A stretch of 64,000 nt of DNA from positions 62,001 through 126,000 of the forward strand of contig JADKBK010000008.1 in assembly GCA_016715075.1 (NCBI GenBank). The letters are read 5' to 3'. Both the position numbers and the translations under genes were made by a program. Below, one piece after another: positions 38,093 through 48,014 of this stretch (positions within the stretch are counted from its first letter, which is position 1; every line of letters starts with the position of its first letter). Source of the DNA: Bacteroidales bacterium (GTDB lineage Bacteria > Bacteroidota > Bacteroidia > Bacteroidales > VadinHA17). The notes below the pieces were generated by a model that worked only from the letters and a program-made list of their open reading frames with translations, was not told where the DNA came from and did not search any database.

Positions 38093-38692
38093 GTGGGAAG
38101 CAAGGATGACATATTATACTATATTGACCAGGTTCTGGGAGGAAATATCAATGCTTACACCAGTATTGTAGACCGACATAAGAACAAGGCTTATAATCTT
38201 GCTTACAGGATTTGCTGCAACCATGAGGAGGCAGAAGAGATTGCCCAGGATGCATTTCTGAAAGCGTACAGGTCCTTGGCTGCTTTTAAAAGGCAAAGCA
38301 GCTTTTCCACATGGCTTTACAGAATTGTGTATAATACTGCTGTCTCGCATTTAAGATTAAAGAAAACAGAGCTCCTGTCACTGGAGGATTTTCCGGCTGA
38401 TGCCACTGACTTTATGGGAACCGGGATAAGTGAAGAGGAAGCGGAGGCAGAATACAGAAAATCTTTGATTAACTTTGCATTCCTGAAGATCAGTGAGGAA
38501 GAGAGGAGCCTGATAACTCTTCATTATTACGAAGATATGAGTACCGCGGAGATATCAGAAGTTACAGGGATAAGCAAGTCCAATATTAAGGTGAAGCTCT
38601 TCAGGGCAAGGCAAAAGATGCTGCAGATAATTGAGAATTCGGAAAAGAAAAGGATAATCAGATATGAATACTCAGAAGGAATTCAAAAATGA
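38093..38692 (+). CDS. ECF-family RNA polymerase sigma factor
   Basis: A 199-residue sigma-70 family protein of the ECF class. Region 2 includes YTSIVDRHKNKAYNLAYRIC and EAEEIAQDAFLKAYRSLAAF (the -10-binding helix), region 4 includes YYEDMSTAEISEVTGISKSNIKVKLFRARQKM. It begins with GTG at 38093; no ATG fits the frame nearby. It overlaps the next gene by 29 bp, which is a membrane protein, suggesting a sigma/anti-sigma pair. No promoter target can be assigned from the window. Confidence 0.9.
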   Translation: MGSKDDILYYIDQVLGGNINAYTSIVDRHKNKAYNLAYRICCNHEEAEEIAQDAFLKAYRSLAAFKRQSSFSTWLYRIVYNTAVSHLRLKKTELLSLEDFPADATDFMGTGISEEEAEAEYRKSLINFAFLKISEEERSLITLHYYEDMSTAEISEVTGISKSNIKVKLFRARQKMLQIIENSEKKRIIRYEYSEGIQK

Positions 38693-39080
38693 CCTGTTAA
38701 AGGATTATTTCAAAACAGCTGTGTTTGAGGAAGCTCCGGCAGGCTTTACACATAAGGTTATGACCAGGGTGAGTCTTGAAGGCAGACCTGCTAAACCGAA
38801 AGAAAGACTCCTTTCGGGATACCTGATACCACTGGTCTCTGTTTCAGTTATCCTGATCCTGACACTTACAGTACTCTTACTGCCTGCTGCAGGCAACGAA
38901 TATTCAATGATGCCATGGATGAAGATTGTCAGGAATTTTAATTTTCAGATTGTTGACCTGAAACTGGATTCTCTTTTCAGTTTTTCCCTTCCGGGCTATC
39001 TGCCATATCTGTTCCTCTGTATTCTGATCCTTACAATCTTTGACAGGGGGCTAAGCGGATTGTTTCACAAAGGGAAATAA
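38664..39080 (+). CDS. Membrane protein, probable anti-sigma partner
   Basis: A 138-residue protein with a cytoplasmic N-terminus (residues 1-48) and two hydrophobic segments (about 49-71 and 112-128). The start ATG is inside the sigma gene, a 29-bp overlap, which suggests co-translation. The N-terminal helical region, KNDLLKDYFKTAVFEEAPAGFTHKVMTRV, resembles the short cytoplasmic domain used by anti-sigma factors to hold their sigma partner, but no zinc motif (HxxxCxxC) is present. Role inferred from position. Confidence 0.7.
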   Translation: MNTQKEFKNDLLKDYFKTAVFEEAPAGFTHKVMTRVSLEGRPAKPKERLLSGYLIPLVSVSVILILTLTVLLLPAAGNEYSMMPWMKIVRNFNFQIVDLKLDSLFSFSLPGYLPYLFLCILILTIFDRGLSGLFHKGK

Positions 39081-39089
39081 TATTACTTC

Positions 39090-39365
39090 CTAAATACTTC
39101 TTACAATGGAATTTAGTCCTTTGGCATTTAATGATCTGCTCATTGCATTAAGTACCTCGGGCACTCCCATCTTCACCTCACAGCTGCCTTTGAAGTGAAC
39201 AATAAGGGCACACTGTTCAGCCTGAACGGAGTCATGACCACACACTTCAACCAATGATTTTATGACATGATCAAAAGTATTGATATCATCATTGTACAAA
39301 ACAAGAGTGCTGCCCTCGCTTCCGCTTTTCAGTTTATCATCCCTATGTAATGTCCGTTCCTTCAT
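39090..39365 (-). CDS. clpS: ATP-dependent Clp protease adaptor ClpS
   Basis: A 91-residue ClpS. The family core is VLYNDDINTFDHVIKSLVEVCGHDSVQAEQCALIVHFKGSCEVKMG, containing the NDD-NTFDHV loop and the conserved His. ClpS binds N-degron substrates and passes them to ClpA/ClpC for ClpP degradation. Its ATG overlaps the restored stop of the upstream TPR/SPOR gene in an ATGA junction (39365-39362), so the two are probably translationally coupled. Confidence 0.9.
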   Translation of the reverse strand: MKERTLHRDDKLKSGSEGSTLVLYNDDINTFDHVIKSLVEVCGHDSVQAEQCALIVHFKGSCEVKMGVPEVLNAMSRSLNAKGLNSIVRSI

Positions 39366-41014
39366 TGAAGATCATTAAAAAGCTGCCTTGCTGTCTCAAG
39401 CGGAACCTCTTTATTGCCCAGCCAGGCAACAACTTTGGCTCCCTGTAATTATTCCTTATAAGGAGATCAGCGTACTCTGCAGCGCTTTCAAAAGTAATGA
39501 ATTTTCCTATCAAATACACATAATTTCCGTCGGCGTCACGAAGAATATCCAGTCCCCGGCTTCCTGCCATTATCTTTAATGCTTCCAGAGGGTCTGGCTT
39601 CATGGGTTTCAGGGATCTGGCCACCTCCACTCTGAATGCCAGGGTTGGAGGTATTGTATCTGAAGCTGTTGAGGGTATTGACCTGTCATTAAAAGGCTTC
39701 ATTCCCCATTCATTTTCAAGAACGGCAGCCCTGTCAGAGGAAACAGGCTTATTGTCTGCCATTGCAACAAGAAAGGCATCCTTGAAACCTGTCTGCTTAA
39801 CCTCGAGGAGAGCTTTTTTTGCATCAGCGGCTCTCCGGAACATCCCGGCATAATAATTGATTTTATCCGTTCCGGCCACTTTAAATCCGTAAACAGGAGT
39901 TATCCCCTTGAAATAAGAGGGAGCTACCGGATTACGAAAGACAGCAAGCTGAATACGATAGATAAGACCCGCAGGCACCTCCGGATCTATTTTGATCTTT
40001 TCATCCGGATAGGCAGAAGTTTTGGGTAATATTTCAAAGAATACAAAGACTCCGGTTCCCATGACGGGAACAGACTGCTTTTTCTTCACAGTGTCAGTTT
40101 TACCGGCAGACTCTGATATTACAATTGGTTCTGTCACCGGAGGCGGTTCCATCTTTACCATCCTGTCAACTGTGTCCGGATTGACGGGAACTGATCCCTG
40201 CTTCTGGCTCATTCTGGCCTGCGCCTGGCTGTATTTCATATCAGCAGATTTCTGATAAGCGGATGCAAGATTTTCCGTTTGAGAGATTTTCATCTGAAGT
40301 GAAGATCTCTCACTTTCAGGTAGTTTATCAAGCTGCTTCTTTTGATCTCCTGCAATCTGATTGAGAGAATCAGATTTATACTGAAAGCTTAAGTGCTTCA
40401 TCAAGTAATTTTCAGATTCAGGAGGCAGTTGTTCTCTCTCCTTAACCGGGCTATCAGCAGGATTTTTTTCTGTAGTGATTATTGCAGGAGGTTCAGTTTG
40501 TTTTAGTTATCACACTCTTTTCAACTTCCGAAGACACAGCCGGCTTAACAGCTGCAGCACCTACCATCCACATTCATTCTCGCATTCCTGAATATATCCC
40601 GGCACTCCCAGATCTCTGGCTGACTTTTTCCCAACCTGATCTGTGAATGAGGAATATGATACAATAGCTTCCGGATATTTGCCTGACATCTGCTGAGCTC
40701 TTCCAAGATAGAAGAGCATCCTCAGGTAAGGATTTTACCACTGAAGCCCCATTAAGTGACTGTTCCAGTAAAGTGGCAGCTTCAACAGGATTTTTCTTCA
40801 GCATAACAAGTGAGGCTCCGGAATAATACTTATATAACGGATCCCTTGGATATTTAAGCAATAATTGGCTGAAGCCCTTGTAGGCCAGCTCGTAATTCCC
40901 ACTTGTAAAAGCATCTATTGATGACTGACGGGTTGGTGCTGGCTGATTTATCTGGGCAAAATTACTATTCATGAAAGACAGGCTAACCAACATCATCAGA
41001 AACATGAACTTCAT
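39362..41014 (-). CDS. TPR/SPOR-domain envelope protein (four frameshifts)
   Basis: Four indels split one gene, whose frames connect when corrected. The N-terminus (start at 41014, MKFMFLMMLVSLSFMNSNFA signal) has TPR helices up to LPEDAL. After an extra base near 40711 it reads YLGRAQQMSGKYPEAIVSY. A lost base near 40567 and an extra A in the T4 run at 40501-40504 lead into KQTEPPAIITTEKNPAD. The long part follows with SPOR-like units (GLIYRIQLAVFRNPV, GFKDAFLVAMADN). A lost base in 39441-39443 restores VVAWLGNKEVPLETARQLFND, whose stop makes an ATGA overlap with clpS. Longer readings start at 41038 or 41059. SPOR domains suggest peptidoglycan binding. Confidence 0.8.
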
Positions 41015-41191
41015 CAGTCCACTTTTAATATCACACATAATATTTATCCTCACAAACACTTAATTTTCAATATACTGATTAATTTTATCATTCTATAGCA
41101 CGATAGTCTGTGTTAATAACAAATGCATACTTTCTTGCATAAAACAATTCAAACTTCGTAAATTTACCCATAATAACAAAATAATTAACCT

Positions 41192-41653
41192 ATGGGACAA
41201 TTAAAAGAGGGATCAAAAGCCCCCCAATTTGAAGGGATTGATCAGGATGGTAAGGCAGTTAAGCTGTCAGATCTCGCAGGAAAAAAAATTGTATTATACT
41301 TCTACCCGAAGGATAATACACCCGGATGTACTGCTGAAGCCTGCAATCTGCGGGACAACTATGATTCACTGATTAAGCAGGGCTTTATAGTTATCGGAGT
41401 CAGTCCCGACAGTGAAAAATCACATAAAGGTTTTGCGGGAAAATTTTCACTTCCATTTCCGCTTATCGCCGATACTTCAAAAAAGATTATGAATGATTAT
41501 GGAGTATGGGGTGAGAAAAAAATGTATGGAAGAAGCTATATGGGTGTAATCAGAACAACCTTTATCATAGATGAGAAGGGAATAATTGAAAAAATAATTG
41601 AAAAAGTTGACACCTCCGGGCACACTGCCCAGATCTTTAAATTGTATAGTTAA
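41192..41653 (+). CDS. bcp: Thioredoxin-dependent peroxiredoxin (BCP family)
   Basis: A 153-residue peroxiredoxin of the BCP/PrxQ family that reduces hydroperoxides using thioredoxin. The active site is YFYPKDNTPGCTAEACNLRDNY, with the peroxidatic Cys in PGCTAE and a possible resolving Cys five residues later (CNLRD), the PrxQ pattern. Other family elements are IGVSPDSEKSHKGFAGKFSLPFPLIAD. It lies 13 bp upstream of the recA start and may share its transcript. Confidence 0.93.
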   Translation: MGQLKEGSKAPQFEGIDQDGKAVKLSDLAGKKIVLYFYPKDNTPGCTAEACNLRDNYDSLIKQGFIVIGVSPDSEKSHKGFAGKFSLPFPLIADTSKKIMNDYGVWGEKKMYGRSYMGVIRTTFIIDEKGIIEKIIEKVDTSGHTAQIFKLYS

Positions 41654-41666
41654 TAAAACCAATAAT

Positions 41667-42674
41667 ATGAGCAAAGAACGAAAAGAAATAAACAAGGAGA
41701 AGCTTAAAGCGCTTGAAGTTACCCTTGGGAAAATCGAAAAGGATTTTGGCAAGGGAACAATTATGAAGCTTGGCGATCATGCCATCGAAGACATCCAGAT
41801 AATTTCAACAGGATCAATAGGCCTGGATGCTGCGCTGGGTATCGGTGGCCTGCCAAGAGGCAGGGTGATAGAGATTTATGGCCCCGAGGCCTCAGGTAAG
41901 ACAACCCTGGCTATACATGCTATTGCTGAAGCACAAAAGAACGGAGGAATAGCTGCTATAATAGATGCTGAACATACATTCGACAGGAATTATGCTGAGA
42001 AACTTGGAGTGGATGTTGAAAACCTGCTCATTTCCCAGCCTGATAACGGGGAACAGGCTCTTGAGATTACCGATAACCTGATAAGGTCGGGTGCCCTTGA
42101 TATAATCGTAATCGACTCAGTAGCTGCCTTAACACCAAAAGCTGAAATAGAAGGAGAAATGGGTGACTCCAAAATGGGTCTCCAGGCAAGATTGATGTCC
42201 CAGGCATTAAGAAAACTCACCGCAAACATTAACAAAACAAATACCTCTTGCGTATTTATCAATCAGCTGAGAGATAAAATCGGTGTTATGTTCGGAAACC
42301 CCGAAACCACTACCGGAGGGAATGCACTTAAATTTTATGCATCTGTAAGACTCGATATAAGAAGAACCAGTCAGCTCAAGGAAGGTGAAGAGATAATTGG
42401 CAGCAGAACCAGGGTGAAAATTGTAAAGAACAAACTTGCTCCCCCGTTTAAAAAGGCTGATTTCGATATCCTTTACGGTGAGGGAATCTCGCAGGTAGGT
42501 GAAATTGTTGACCTCGGCGTCGATTTTGATATCATCAAAAAGAGCGGTTCATGGTTCAGTTACGGCGATACAAAACTGGGTCAGGGACGCGATGGAGTAA
42601 AACAGATCCTCAAAGACAATCCGGAGCTATACGATGAATTGAAAAACAAAGTAGCCGAAGCACTTAAAAAATAA
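41667..42674 (+). CDS. recA: Recombinase RecA
   Basis: A RecA of about 335 residues. The start at 41667 (MSKERKEINKEKLKALEVTLGKIEKDFGKGTIMKLGD) is chosen because the open frame extends upstream into the bcp gene, and family members begin like this. Key motifs are Walker A GPEASGKTTL, Walker B LDIIVIDSVAAL, and the L2 loop region VMFGNPETTTGGNALKFYASVRLDIRR. The end is typical, without a strongly acidic tail. RecA promotes homologous recombination and LexA/SOS cleavage. No LexA-like operator was recognised. Confidence 0.96.
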   Translation: MSKERKEINKEKLKALEVTLGKIEKDFGKGTIMKLGDHAIEDIQIISTGSIGLDAALGIGGLPRGRVIEIYGPEASGKTTLAIHAIAEAQKNGGIAAIIDAEHTFDRNYAEKLGVDVENLLISQPDNGEQALEITDNLIRSGALDIIVIDSVAALTPKAEIEGEMGDSKMGLQARLMSQALRKLTANINKTNTSCVFINQLRDKIGVMFGNPETTTGGNALKFYASVRLDIRRTSQLKEGEEIIGSRTRVKIVKNKLAPPFKKADFDILYGEGISQVGEIVDLGVDFDIIKKSGSWFSYGDTKLGQGRDGVKQILKDNPELYDELKNKVAEALKK

Positions 42675-43022
42675 TAATCAGACAAATTTAAAACTCTCCC
42701 ATTTTAAGAAATCCACCTCTCCCAACCACTTCACCGGGAGGGACAGGCTAAGTAATGATTCTTTTTAATGAAAAGTTGAATCTTTCAAAGTTTCTCCGAT
42801 AGCACCTCTGTGATTCTCTGTGATCTCTGTGTAACAAAGTTAAAACTTACACAGAGGTACAAATCCCTGAAATTAAGCTCTTTGAGTTCCACTTTGAATC
42901 TTTTCTTTGCAACTTTGGCCTCTGTTAATGAATCTTTAATTTTTAGACTGGTAAACATTGAGTGGATGATTTATTCATTTTTCTTACCTTTATATCTATG
43001 AAAAGCATCAAAAAGCAGTAAT
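42675..43022. other. Gene-free spacer with short repeats
   Basis: No convincing gene. Three CTCTGTG units occur (42806-42813 and 42816-42823 as CTCTGTGA, 42825-42832 as CTCTGTGT), and CTCTGTGTAA (42825-42834) pairs with TTACACAGAG (42847-42856) to form a 10-bp hairpin with a 12-base loop. No T tract follows, so termination is not claimed. The rest is AT-rich sequence before the S9 peptidase gene. Confidence 0.6.
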
Positions 43023-45085
43023 ATGAAAAGATATCTTTTGCCGGTATTTCTTCTGGCATTGTCGTTGTTTGTATCGTGTAAACAAAAAGTACAGGTCGCA
43101 CCTCTAGCTCCCACCCAAATTAACAACCAGCTCACTGATGAAGAGCAAACAGGTGGCGTGATGACTCCCGAAATAATGTGGAAATTCAGGCGGCTTGGGA
43201 CTTTTGCCCTCTCTCCTGATGGTGCGGATGTTCTGTATACTATTACAGATATTGATCTTCAAAGCGAAGCAAGAAAAACCAATATCTATAAGATTCCTGC
43301 TACAGGCGGTGATCCTCTTCAGCTGACTAACAACGGAGGAACTTCTCCTCAATGGTTCAACAATGGCAAGTCTATTGCCTTTGTCAGTGAAGGACATCTC
43401 TGCAGCATGAATGCCGACGGCTCAGGGCAAAAGACAATTTCAGGTCTTGATGATTTTGAGATTTTTAATATCGCTCCTGCTGGCAATAAGATCTATTTCA
43501 CAAGAAGAGTCAAACTCGATCAGACAGCCAATGAGAAACATAAGCTCCCGAAAGCGAACGTGAGAATCATTAATGATCTCATGTACCGCCACTGGAACAG
43601 CTGGAGTGATTATTCATACAGTCATATCTTCGTTGCAGCTTTTGACGGGAATAATGTATCTGGTGAGAAGGACATAATGGAAGGGCAGAAATTCGAATCC
43701 CCTACAGCTCCATACTTCGATGAGGGGGAAATATCCTGGAGTCCCGATGGCAAATCTGTAGCTTATACTACAAAAAGACTTAATGGTACGGCGGATGCAG
43801 TTAGTACGAATTCAGATATTTACCTCTATGATATTGAAACCGGTAAGGAAATTAATATCTCTGATGGTAACAAAGGCTACGACAGATACCCGGTATTCTC
43901 ACCCGATGGTTCCATGATAGCTTATCAAAGCATGGAAAGGGAGGGTTATGAAGCTGATCTCGACAGACTTTTTCTGTATAATATTAAGGAAGGGACAAGA
44001 TCATGGATTTCGAAAGGCTGGAACTTTGATATAACAAATGTCAACTGGGAGAATAACGGCACATTGTACTTTGCCTGTTCCCATCTGGGCACTTCCCAGA
44101 TTTTCAAAACCGACTCAGAGGGGAAGGGAGTTATAAAGGTAACAGAAGGTGTCCATAATCTTGTTCCGTTCAGTTTAAAGTCCGGAGTCCTGGTTTCACA
44201 ACTCACATCAATGTCAATGGCTCCTGAACTTTCAATAATTGATATGAAGAGTTCTTCGATCAGGCAGATCTCTTCAATAAACAAAAATATCTACGATAAA
44301 ATCAGGATGGGTAAGGTTGTGGAGAAGTATACCAGGACCAAAGACAAGAAAGACCTGCAGATGTGGGTAATCTATCCTCCTGATTTTGACCAGGCAAAGA
44401 AATATCCTGCTCTTCTTTTCTGCGAAGGGGGTCCTCAGTCATCACTTGACCAGTTCTGGTCGTACCGGTGGAATATGCAGATGATCGCTGCAAAAGGGTA
44501 TATAGTATTTGCTCCCAACAGGCGGGGTGTTTCCGGGTTCGGACAGGAATGGAAAGAACAGATTTCCGGCGATTATGGAGGAAAGAATATCCAGGACTAT
44601 CTTGATGCAACCGATGCTATGGCAAAAGAACCCTATGTTGATTCAGAGAGAATGGGAGCTGTTGGGGCGAGTTATGGAGGTTATTCAGTCTTCTATCTTG
44701 CTGGAGTTCATGAGGGACGATTCAAGGCATTTGTTTCTCACTGCGGGGTATTCAATTTCGAAAGTGAATATGGATCCACAGAGGAGGTTTGGTTTCCTGA
44801 TAAAGACTATGGAGGTCCTTACTGGAAAAACCTGCCAAGCTATAAATTTTCTCCTCACCTGATGGTCGAAAAGTGGACAACACCTATACTTATTATTACC
44901 GGTCAGAATGACTTCAGGATACCATATATACACAAAGTCTGGAGGCCTTTCAGGCTGCAAAGCTGCATGGTGTTCCAAGCAGGCTTCTCTTCTTCGAGGA
45001 CGAATATCACTGGGTTACAAAACCTCAGAATGCTGTGATATGGCAGCGTGAGTTTTTTGAATGGCTGGATGCCTATCTGAAGTGA
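43023..45085 (+). CDS. S9 family peptidase (prolyl oligopeptidase/acylaminoacyl-peptidase type), frameshifted
   Basis: A lipoprotein (LFVSC lipobox) of about 687 residues. A TolB/PD40-like propeller (SPDGADVLYTITD, SPDGKSVAYTTK) precedes an alpha/beta-hydrolase domain with Ser in GASYGGYS and Asp in GQNDFRIPY. The open frame ends at 45038, but a 2-base TA excess in 44922-44930 breaks PYTQSLEAF. Restored, it continues with the catalytic His in EDEYHWVTKPQNAVIWQREF and ends at 45085. The shortened frame would lack the His, so the shift is probably an artefact. It likely cleaves short peptides in the periplasm. Confidence 0.85.
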
Positions 45086-45111
45086 TTTCCGGTTCGCAAT
45101 AAAATCTTTTT

Positions 45112-45144
45112 AACCGCAGGCCGCTCGCGGTTATGGTTTTTTTT
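45112..45144 (+). terminator. Terminator between the S9 peptidase and miaA
   Basis: Stem AACCGC/GCGGTT (45112-45117 and 45127-45132) with a 9-base loop is followed by a short spacer and T8 (45137-45144). The stem is part of a repeat shared with the 29606-29761 element. Confidence 0.65.
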
Positions 45145-45169
45145 CAACGGATCATTGGATTGAAGTCGT

Positions 45170-46123
45170 TCAAAGAGAAGAGGTTGTGGTTTGCGGTGAA
45201 CAATTAAGCAAAAGAATTATACGATTTATCTTCTCTTCAAGCGTCATCTCTCCTGCAATCCAGTTTATCTTTACGCCACGTCTCTCCATGCCGCGGAACC
45301 ATGTCATCTGCCGTTTGGCAAACTGATGGATAGCTATTTCCAGGTCCCTGACCATATCATCATATGAAATTTTGCCAGTCAGAAAAAGCGTTATAAATTT
45401 ATATTCCAGCCCATAGTAAATTAGTATGTCGGGCTTAACACCCTGCTCGATCAGACCTTTGACTTCATCTACCATTCCCTCATCCAATCGTTGTCTGAGC
45501 CGGTTGGAGATATTTAAGCGCCTGGTTTCCCTGTCCGGAAGAATTCCGACAACGAGTGGCCTTATTTTAGGGAATTTGTTCAGAGGCTTTGCCTTATTCT
45601 GGTTAAAATGTTCTATTTCAATGGCTCTGATGATACGCTTCTTGGTATCAAGATCAGTTGTATTATGCAGTTTTTTATAAGTCGTAAGGATCTCTATGAG
45701 TTCCTCCATCGGTTTTTTTTCAAGATTGCTTCTGAATCCACTGTCGGGAGGCACCTCCACCATCTTGTATCCTGAGATAATACTGTCGGCATACATCCCC
45801 GAACCTCCGCAAACAACCGGAAAGACCTTTCTTTCTTTCAGGTTTGAATATACCTTTATGAAATCCTTCTGGTATTCAAAGACATTATATTTATACCCGG
45901 GATCTGCAATATCGATGAGGTGACATGGCATCTTCATCCCGTTGATAATATAATCATCATAATCCTTGCCGGTACCAAGATTCATCCCCCTGTATACCTG
46001 ACGTGAATCAGCGCTGATTATTTCACCACCCAGCATACCGGCGACAGCTACAGCCAGGGTTGTTTTGCCTGAAGCTGTAGGTCCTGTTAATATTAGTATG
46101 TCGTAGTTAGAAATTAATTCCAC
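45170..46123 (-). CDS. miaA: tRNA dimethylallyltransferase MiaA
   Basis: A 317-residue MiaA that adds an isopentenyl group to A37 of tRNAs reading UNN codons. It has the P-loop GPTASGKTTLAVAVA, the substrate motif ISADSRQVYRGMNLGTGKD, the DPG/HLIDI region, and QFAKRQMTWFRG, the conserved basic element. Length matches the family. It converges with the S9 peptidase gene and is divergent from the Yip1-like gene. Confidence 0.94.
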   Translation of the reverse strand: MELISNYDILILTGPTASGKTTLAVAVAGMLGGEIISADSRQVYRGMNLGTGKDYDDYIINGMKMPCHLIDIADPGYKYNVFEYQKDFIKVYSNLKERKVFPVVCGGSGMYADSIISGYKMVEVPPDSGFRSNLEKKPMEELIEILTTYKKLHNTTDLDTKKRIIRAIEIEHFNQNKAKPLNKFPKIRPLVVGILPDRETRRLNISNRLRQRLDEGMVDEVKGLIEQGVKPDILIYYGLEYKFITLFLTGKISYDDMVRDLEIAIHQFAKRQMTWFRGMERRGVKINWIAGEMTLEEKINRIILLLNCSPQTTTSSL

Positions 46124-46206
46124 AGTCAGATTATTAATGATGCCGGAGGTAAAAGCAAGTTACCATAAATTTAACTAATTTTGCGGGGCATTCAAATCTG
46201 TTTTTT

Positions 46207-46788
46207 ATGAATATCAATTTTTTCCTTCAGGGAATTAAAAATGTTATTATCAACCCGTTAAAATTATGGGAAAAGGTAGAATCTGAGAACATTAAAGCGG
46301 GGACTATCAGAAACAGTTTTTTTATTCCTTTCTCTCTCCTGGTTGCTCTCTCGGCCTTTATCGGGTCGCTCCTTTTTACCAACCCTGAATTATCACCGGC
46401 TTATTCTGTGCTATTCAGCATTAAATGCCTTGTAGTTATTTTCATTGCAGTCTACGCCACTGCATATCTCCTGGGAGAAATTACATATCCGCTCGATCTT
46501 GGAAGAGATTTTAATATCTCTTTCAGTCTGGTTGTGTTTTCGGTAACTCCCTTTCTACTGTGCCAGATATTAAGCCGTTTGTTTGAATCTCTGCTTTTTG
46601 TCAACATAATAGGTTTTTATGGCCTCTATATCTTCTGGACAGGGGTCGAAAAAAGACTGACCCCTCCGCAATACAAAAAAATGCCGTTGATGATCGCTGC
46701 TTTCATTACATTTGCTGGGATCTACATAGCTGCAGATCTGCTGCTTAACATGATAACAGACAGGTTTTATTTTGCTTTTTTCGCATAA
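46207..46788 (+). CDS. Yip1-family membrane protein
   Basis: A 193-residue protein with about five hydrophobic helices. The start NFFLQGIKNVIINPLKLWEKVESENI resembles bacterial Yip1-domain proteins, where a helical N-terminal segment precedes a membrane domain. FYGLYIFWTGVEKRLT near residue 140 matches the YxxYxxxxGxxxL feature of the family. Function in bacteria is unknown. It ends 9 bp before smpB and is probably in the same operon. Confidence 0.78.
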   Translation: MNINFFLQGIKNVIINPLKLWEKVESENIKAGTIRNSFFIPFSLLVALSAFIGSLLFTNPELSPAYSVLFSIKCLVVIFIAVYATAYLLGEITYPLDLGRDFNISFSLVVFSVTPFLLCQILSRLFESLLFVNIIGFYGLYIFWTGVEKRLTPPQYKKMPLMIAAFITFAGIYIAADLLLNMITDRFYFAFFA

Positions 46789-46797
46789 TCATACAGG

Positions 46798-47256
46798 ATG
46801 AAAGGAGGCAAAGGAGATATCGTAATCAGGAATAAAAAAGCATCTCATGATTATGAGTTCCTTGAGAAGTTCATTGCGGGGATCAAACTGGCTGGCACGG
46901 AGATTAAATCCCTGAGGCAGGGAAAGTCCACCATAGGTGATTCATACTGCTTTTTCAATGAGGGTGAGCTTTTCATAAAGGGAATGCATATTGCTGAGTA
47001 CTGGTGGGGAAATCTGAATAATCATGATCCATTACGCGAGAGGAAGCTTTTGCTCACGAAGCGCGAATTGAAAAAAATTGAAAGAAAGGTCAAGGAGACC
47101 GGATTAACAATTATAGTAATAAAAGTTTTTATAAATGACAGGGGGCTTGCCAAAGCTGAAATAGCAATCTCAAAGGGCAAGAAGGAATACGACAAACGTG
47201 AGACCCTCAAACGCAAGGATGCCACGCGCGAAATGGACAGAATGAGGAAAGTCTGA
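46798..47256 (+). CDS. smpB: SsrA-binding protein SmpB
   Basis: A 152-residue SmpB. It starts with IVIRNKKASHDYEFLEKFIAGIKLAGTEIKSLRQGKSTIGDSYC and ends with a basic tail containing KRETLKRKDATREMDR, which inserts into the ribosomal decoding site. SmpB pairs with tmRNA to rescue stalled ribosomes. No tmRNA gene is seen in this window. It converges with the LOG-family gene, 2 bp away. Confidence 0.96.
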   Translation: MKGGKGDIVIRNKKASHDYEFLEKFIAGIKLAGTEIKSLRQGKSTIGDSYCFFNEGELFIKGMHIAEYWWGNLNNHDPLRERKLLLTKRELKKIERKVKETGLTIIVIKVFINDRGLAKAEIAISKGKKEYDKRETLKRKDATREMDRMRKV

Positions 47257-47258
47257 TA

Positions 47259-47969
47259 TCAGAAGTTCGGACTGAGCAGGTACCGGGAGTAGAATTTAAC
47301 AATATAGTCAACAGCCTCATCCGAGGTATCGACAAGTGTAAAAAGATTCATATCATCAGGCGAAATATTTTCCTCTTCCGCCAGCATCTCGTTCCTGATC
47401 CATTCAATAAGTCCTCCCCAGTATTTTTTCCCAACGAGGATTATGGGAAACTTTCCAATTTTCTTTGTCTGTATCAGGGTTATAGCTTCAAAGAGTTCAT
47501 CAAAGGTTCCGAATCCGCCCGGCAGTACAATGAAGCCCTGGGCATATTTCATAAACATCAGTTTTCTTACAAAGAAATGGTCAAATGTGATCAGCTTATC
47601 AGGGTCGATGTATGGATTTGGCCTCTGTTCAAAAGGCAGGTCAATATTGATGCCTACCGACTTGCCTTTTCCCCTCTCGGCACCTTTGTTAGCTGCTTCC
47701 ATGATACCCGGTCCTCCACCTGTGATAACTCCGTAACCATTTTGAGTAAGCTTGAAAGCAATCTCCTCCGCCAGACGGTAGTACCTGTCATTATAGTGGG
47801 TTCTGGCTGAACCAAAAATAGATACACACGGACCTATGCGTGCCAGCTTTTCAAAGCCTTCCACAAGTTCAGAGATGATCTTGAAAACCCTCCAGGAATC
47901 GGTGGTATGTATCTCGCTCCATGTTTTTTCTTCAAAAGCGTCCTTAATAAGGTCAGCCGGTTTCTCCAT
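47259..47969 (-). CDS. LOG family protein (TIGR00730 type)
   Basis: A 236-residue Rossmann-fold protein. It has ITGGGPGIMEAANKGA and the family signature PGGFGTFDELFEAITLIQTKK. LOG proteins hydrolyse cytokinin nucleotides or nucleoside monophosphates (phosphoribohydrolase); the Bacteroidota members are poorly characterised and often annotated as nucleotide 5'-monophosphate nucleosidases. The N-terminal extension (about 45 residues before GPCVSIFGSAR) places it among the longer members. It is convergent with smpB. Confidence 0.85.
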   Translation of the reverse strand: MEKPADLIKDAFEEKTWSEIHTTDSWRVFKIISELVEGFEKLARIGPCVSIFGSARTHYNDRYYRLAEEIAFKLTQNGYGVITGGGPGIMEAANKGAERGKGKSVGINIDLPFEQRPNPYIDPDKLITFDHFFVRKLMFMKYAQGFIVLPGGFGTFDELFEAITLIQTKKIGKFPIILVGKKYWGGLIEWIRNEMLAEEENISPDDMNLFTLVDTSDEAVDYIVKFYSRYLLSPNF

Positions 47970-48014
47970 AATCTATATCTGGTATAAAAATTTCACTCAA
48001 ATATAATTAATTTC

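Noticed and set aside
41598..41666. Upstream extension of the recA frame
   Set aside because: It lies inside the end of bcp and lacks family similarity; the start at 41667 matches other RecA proteins.
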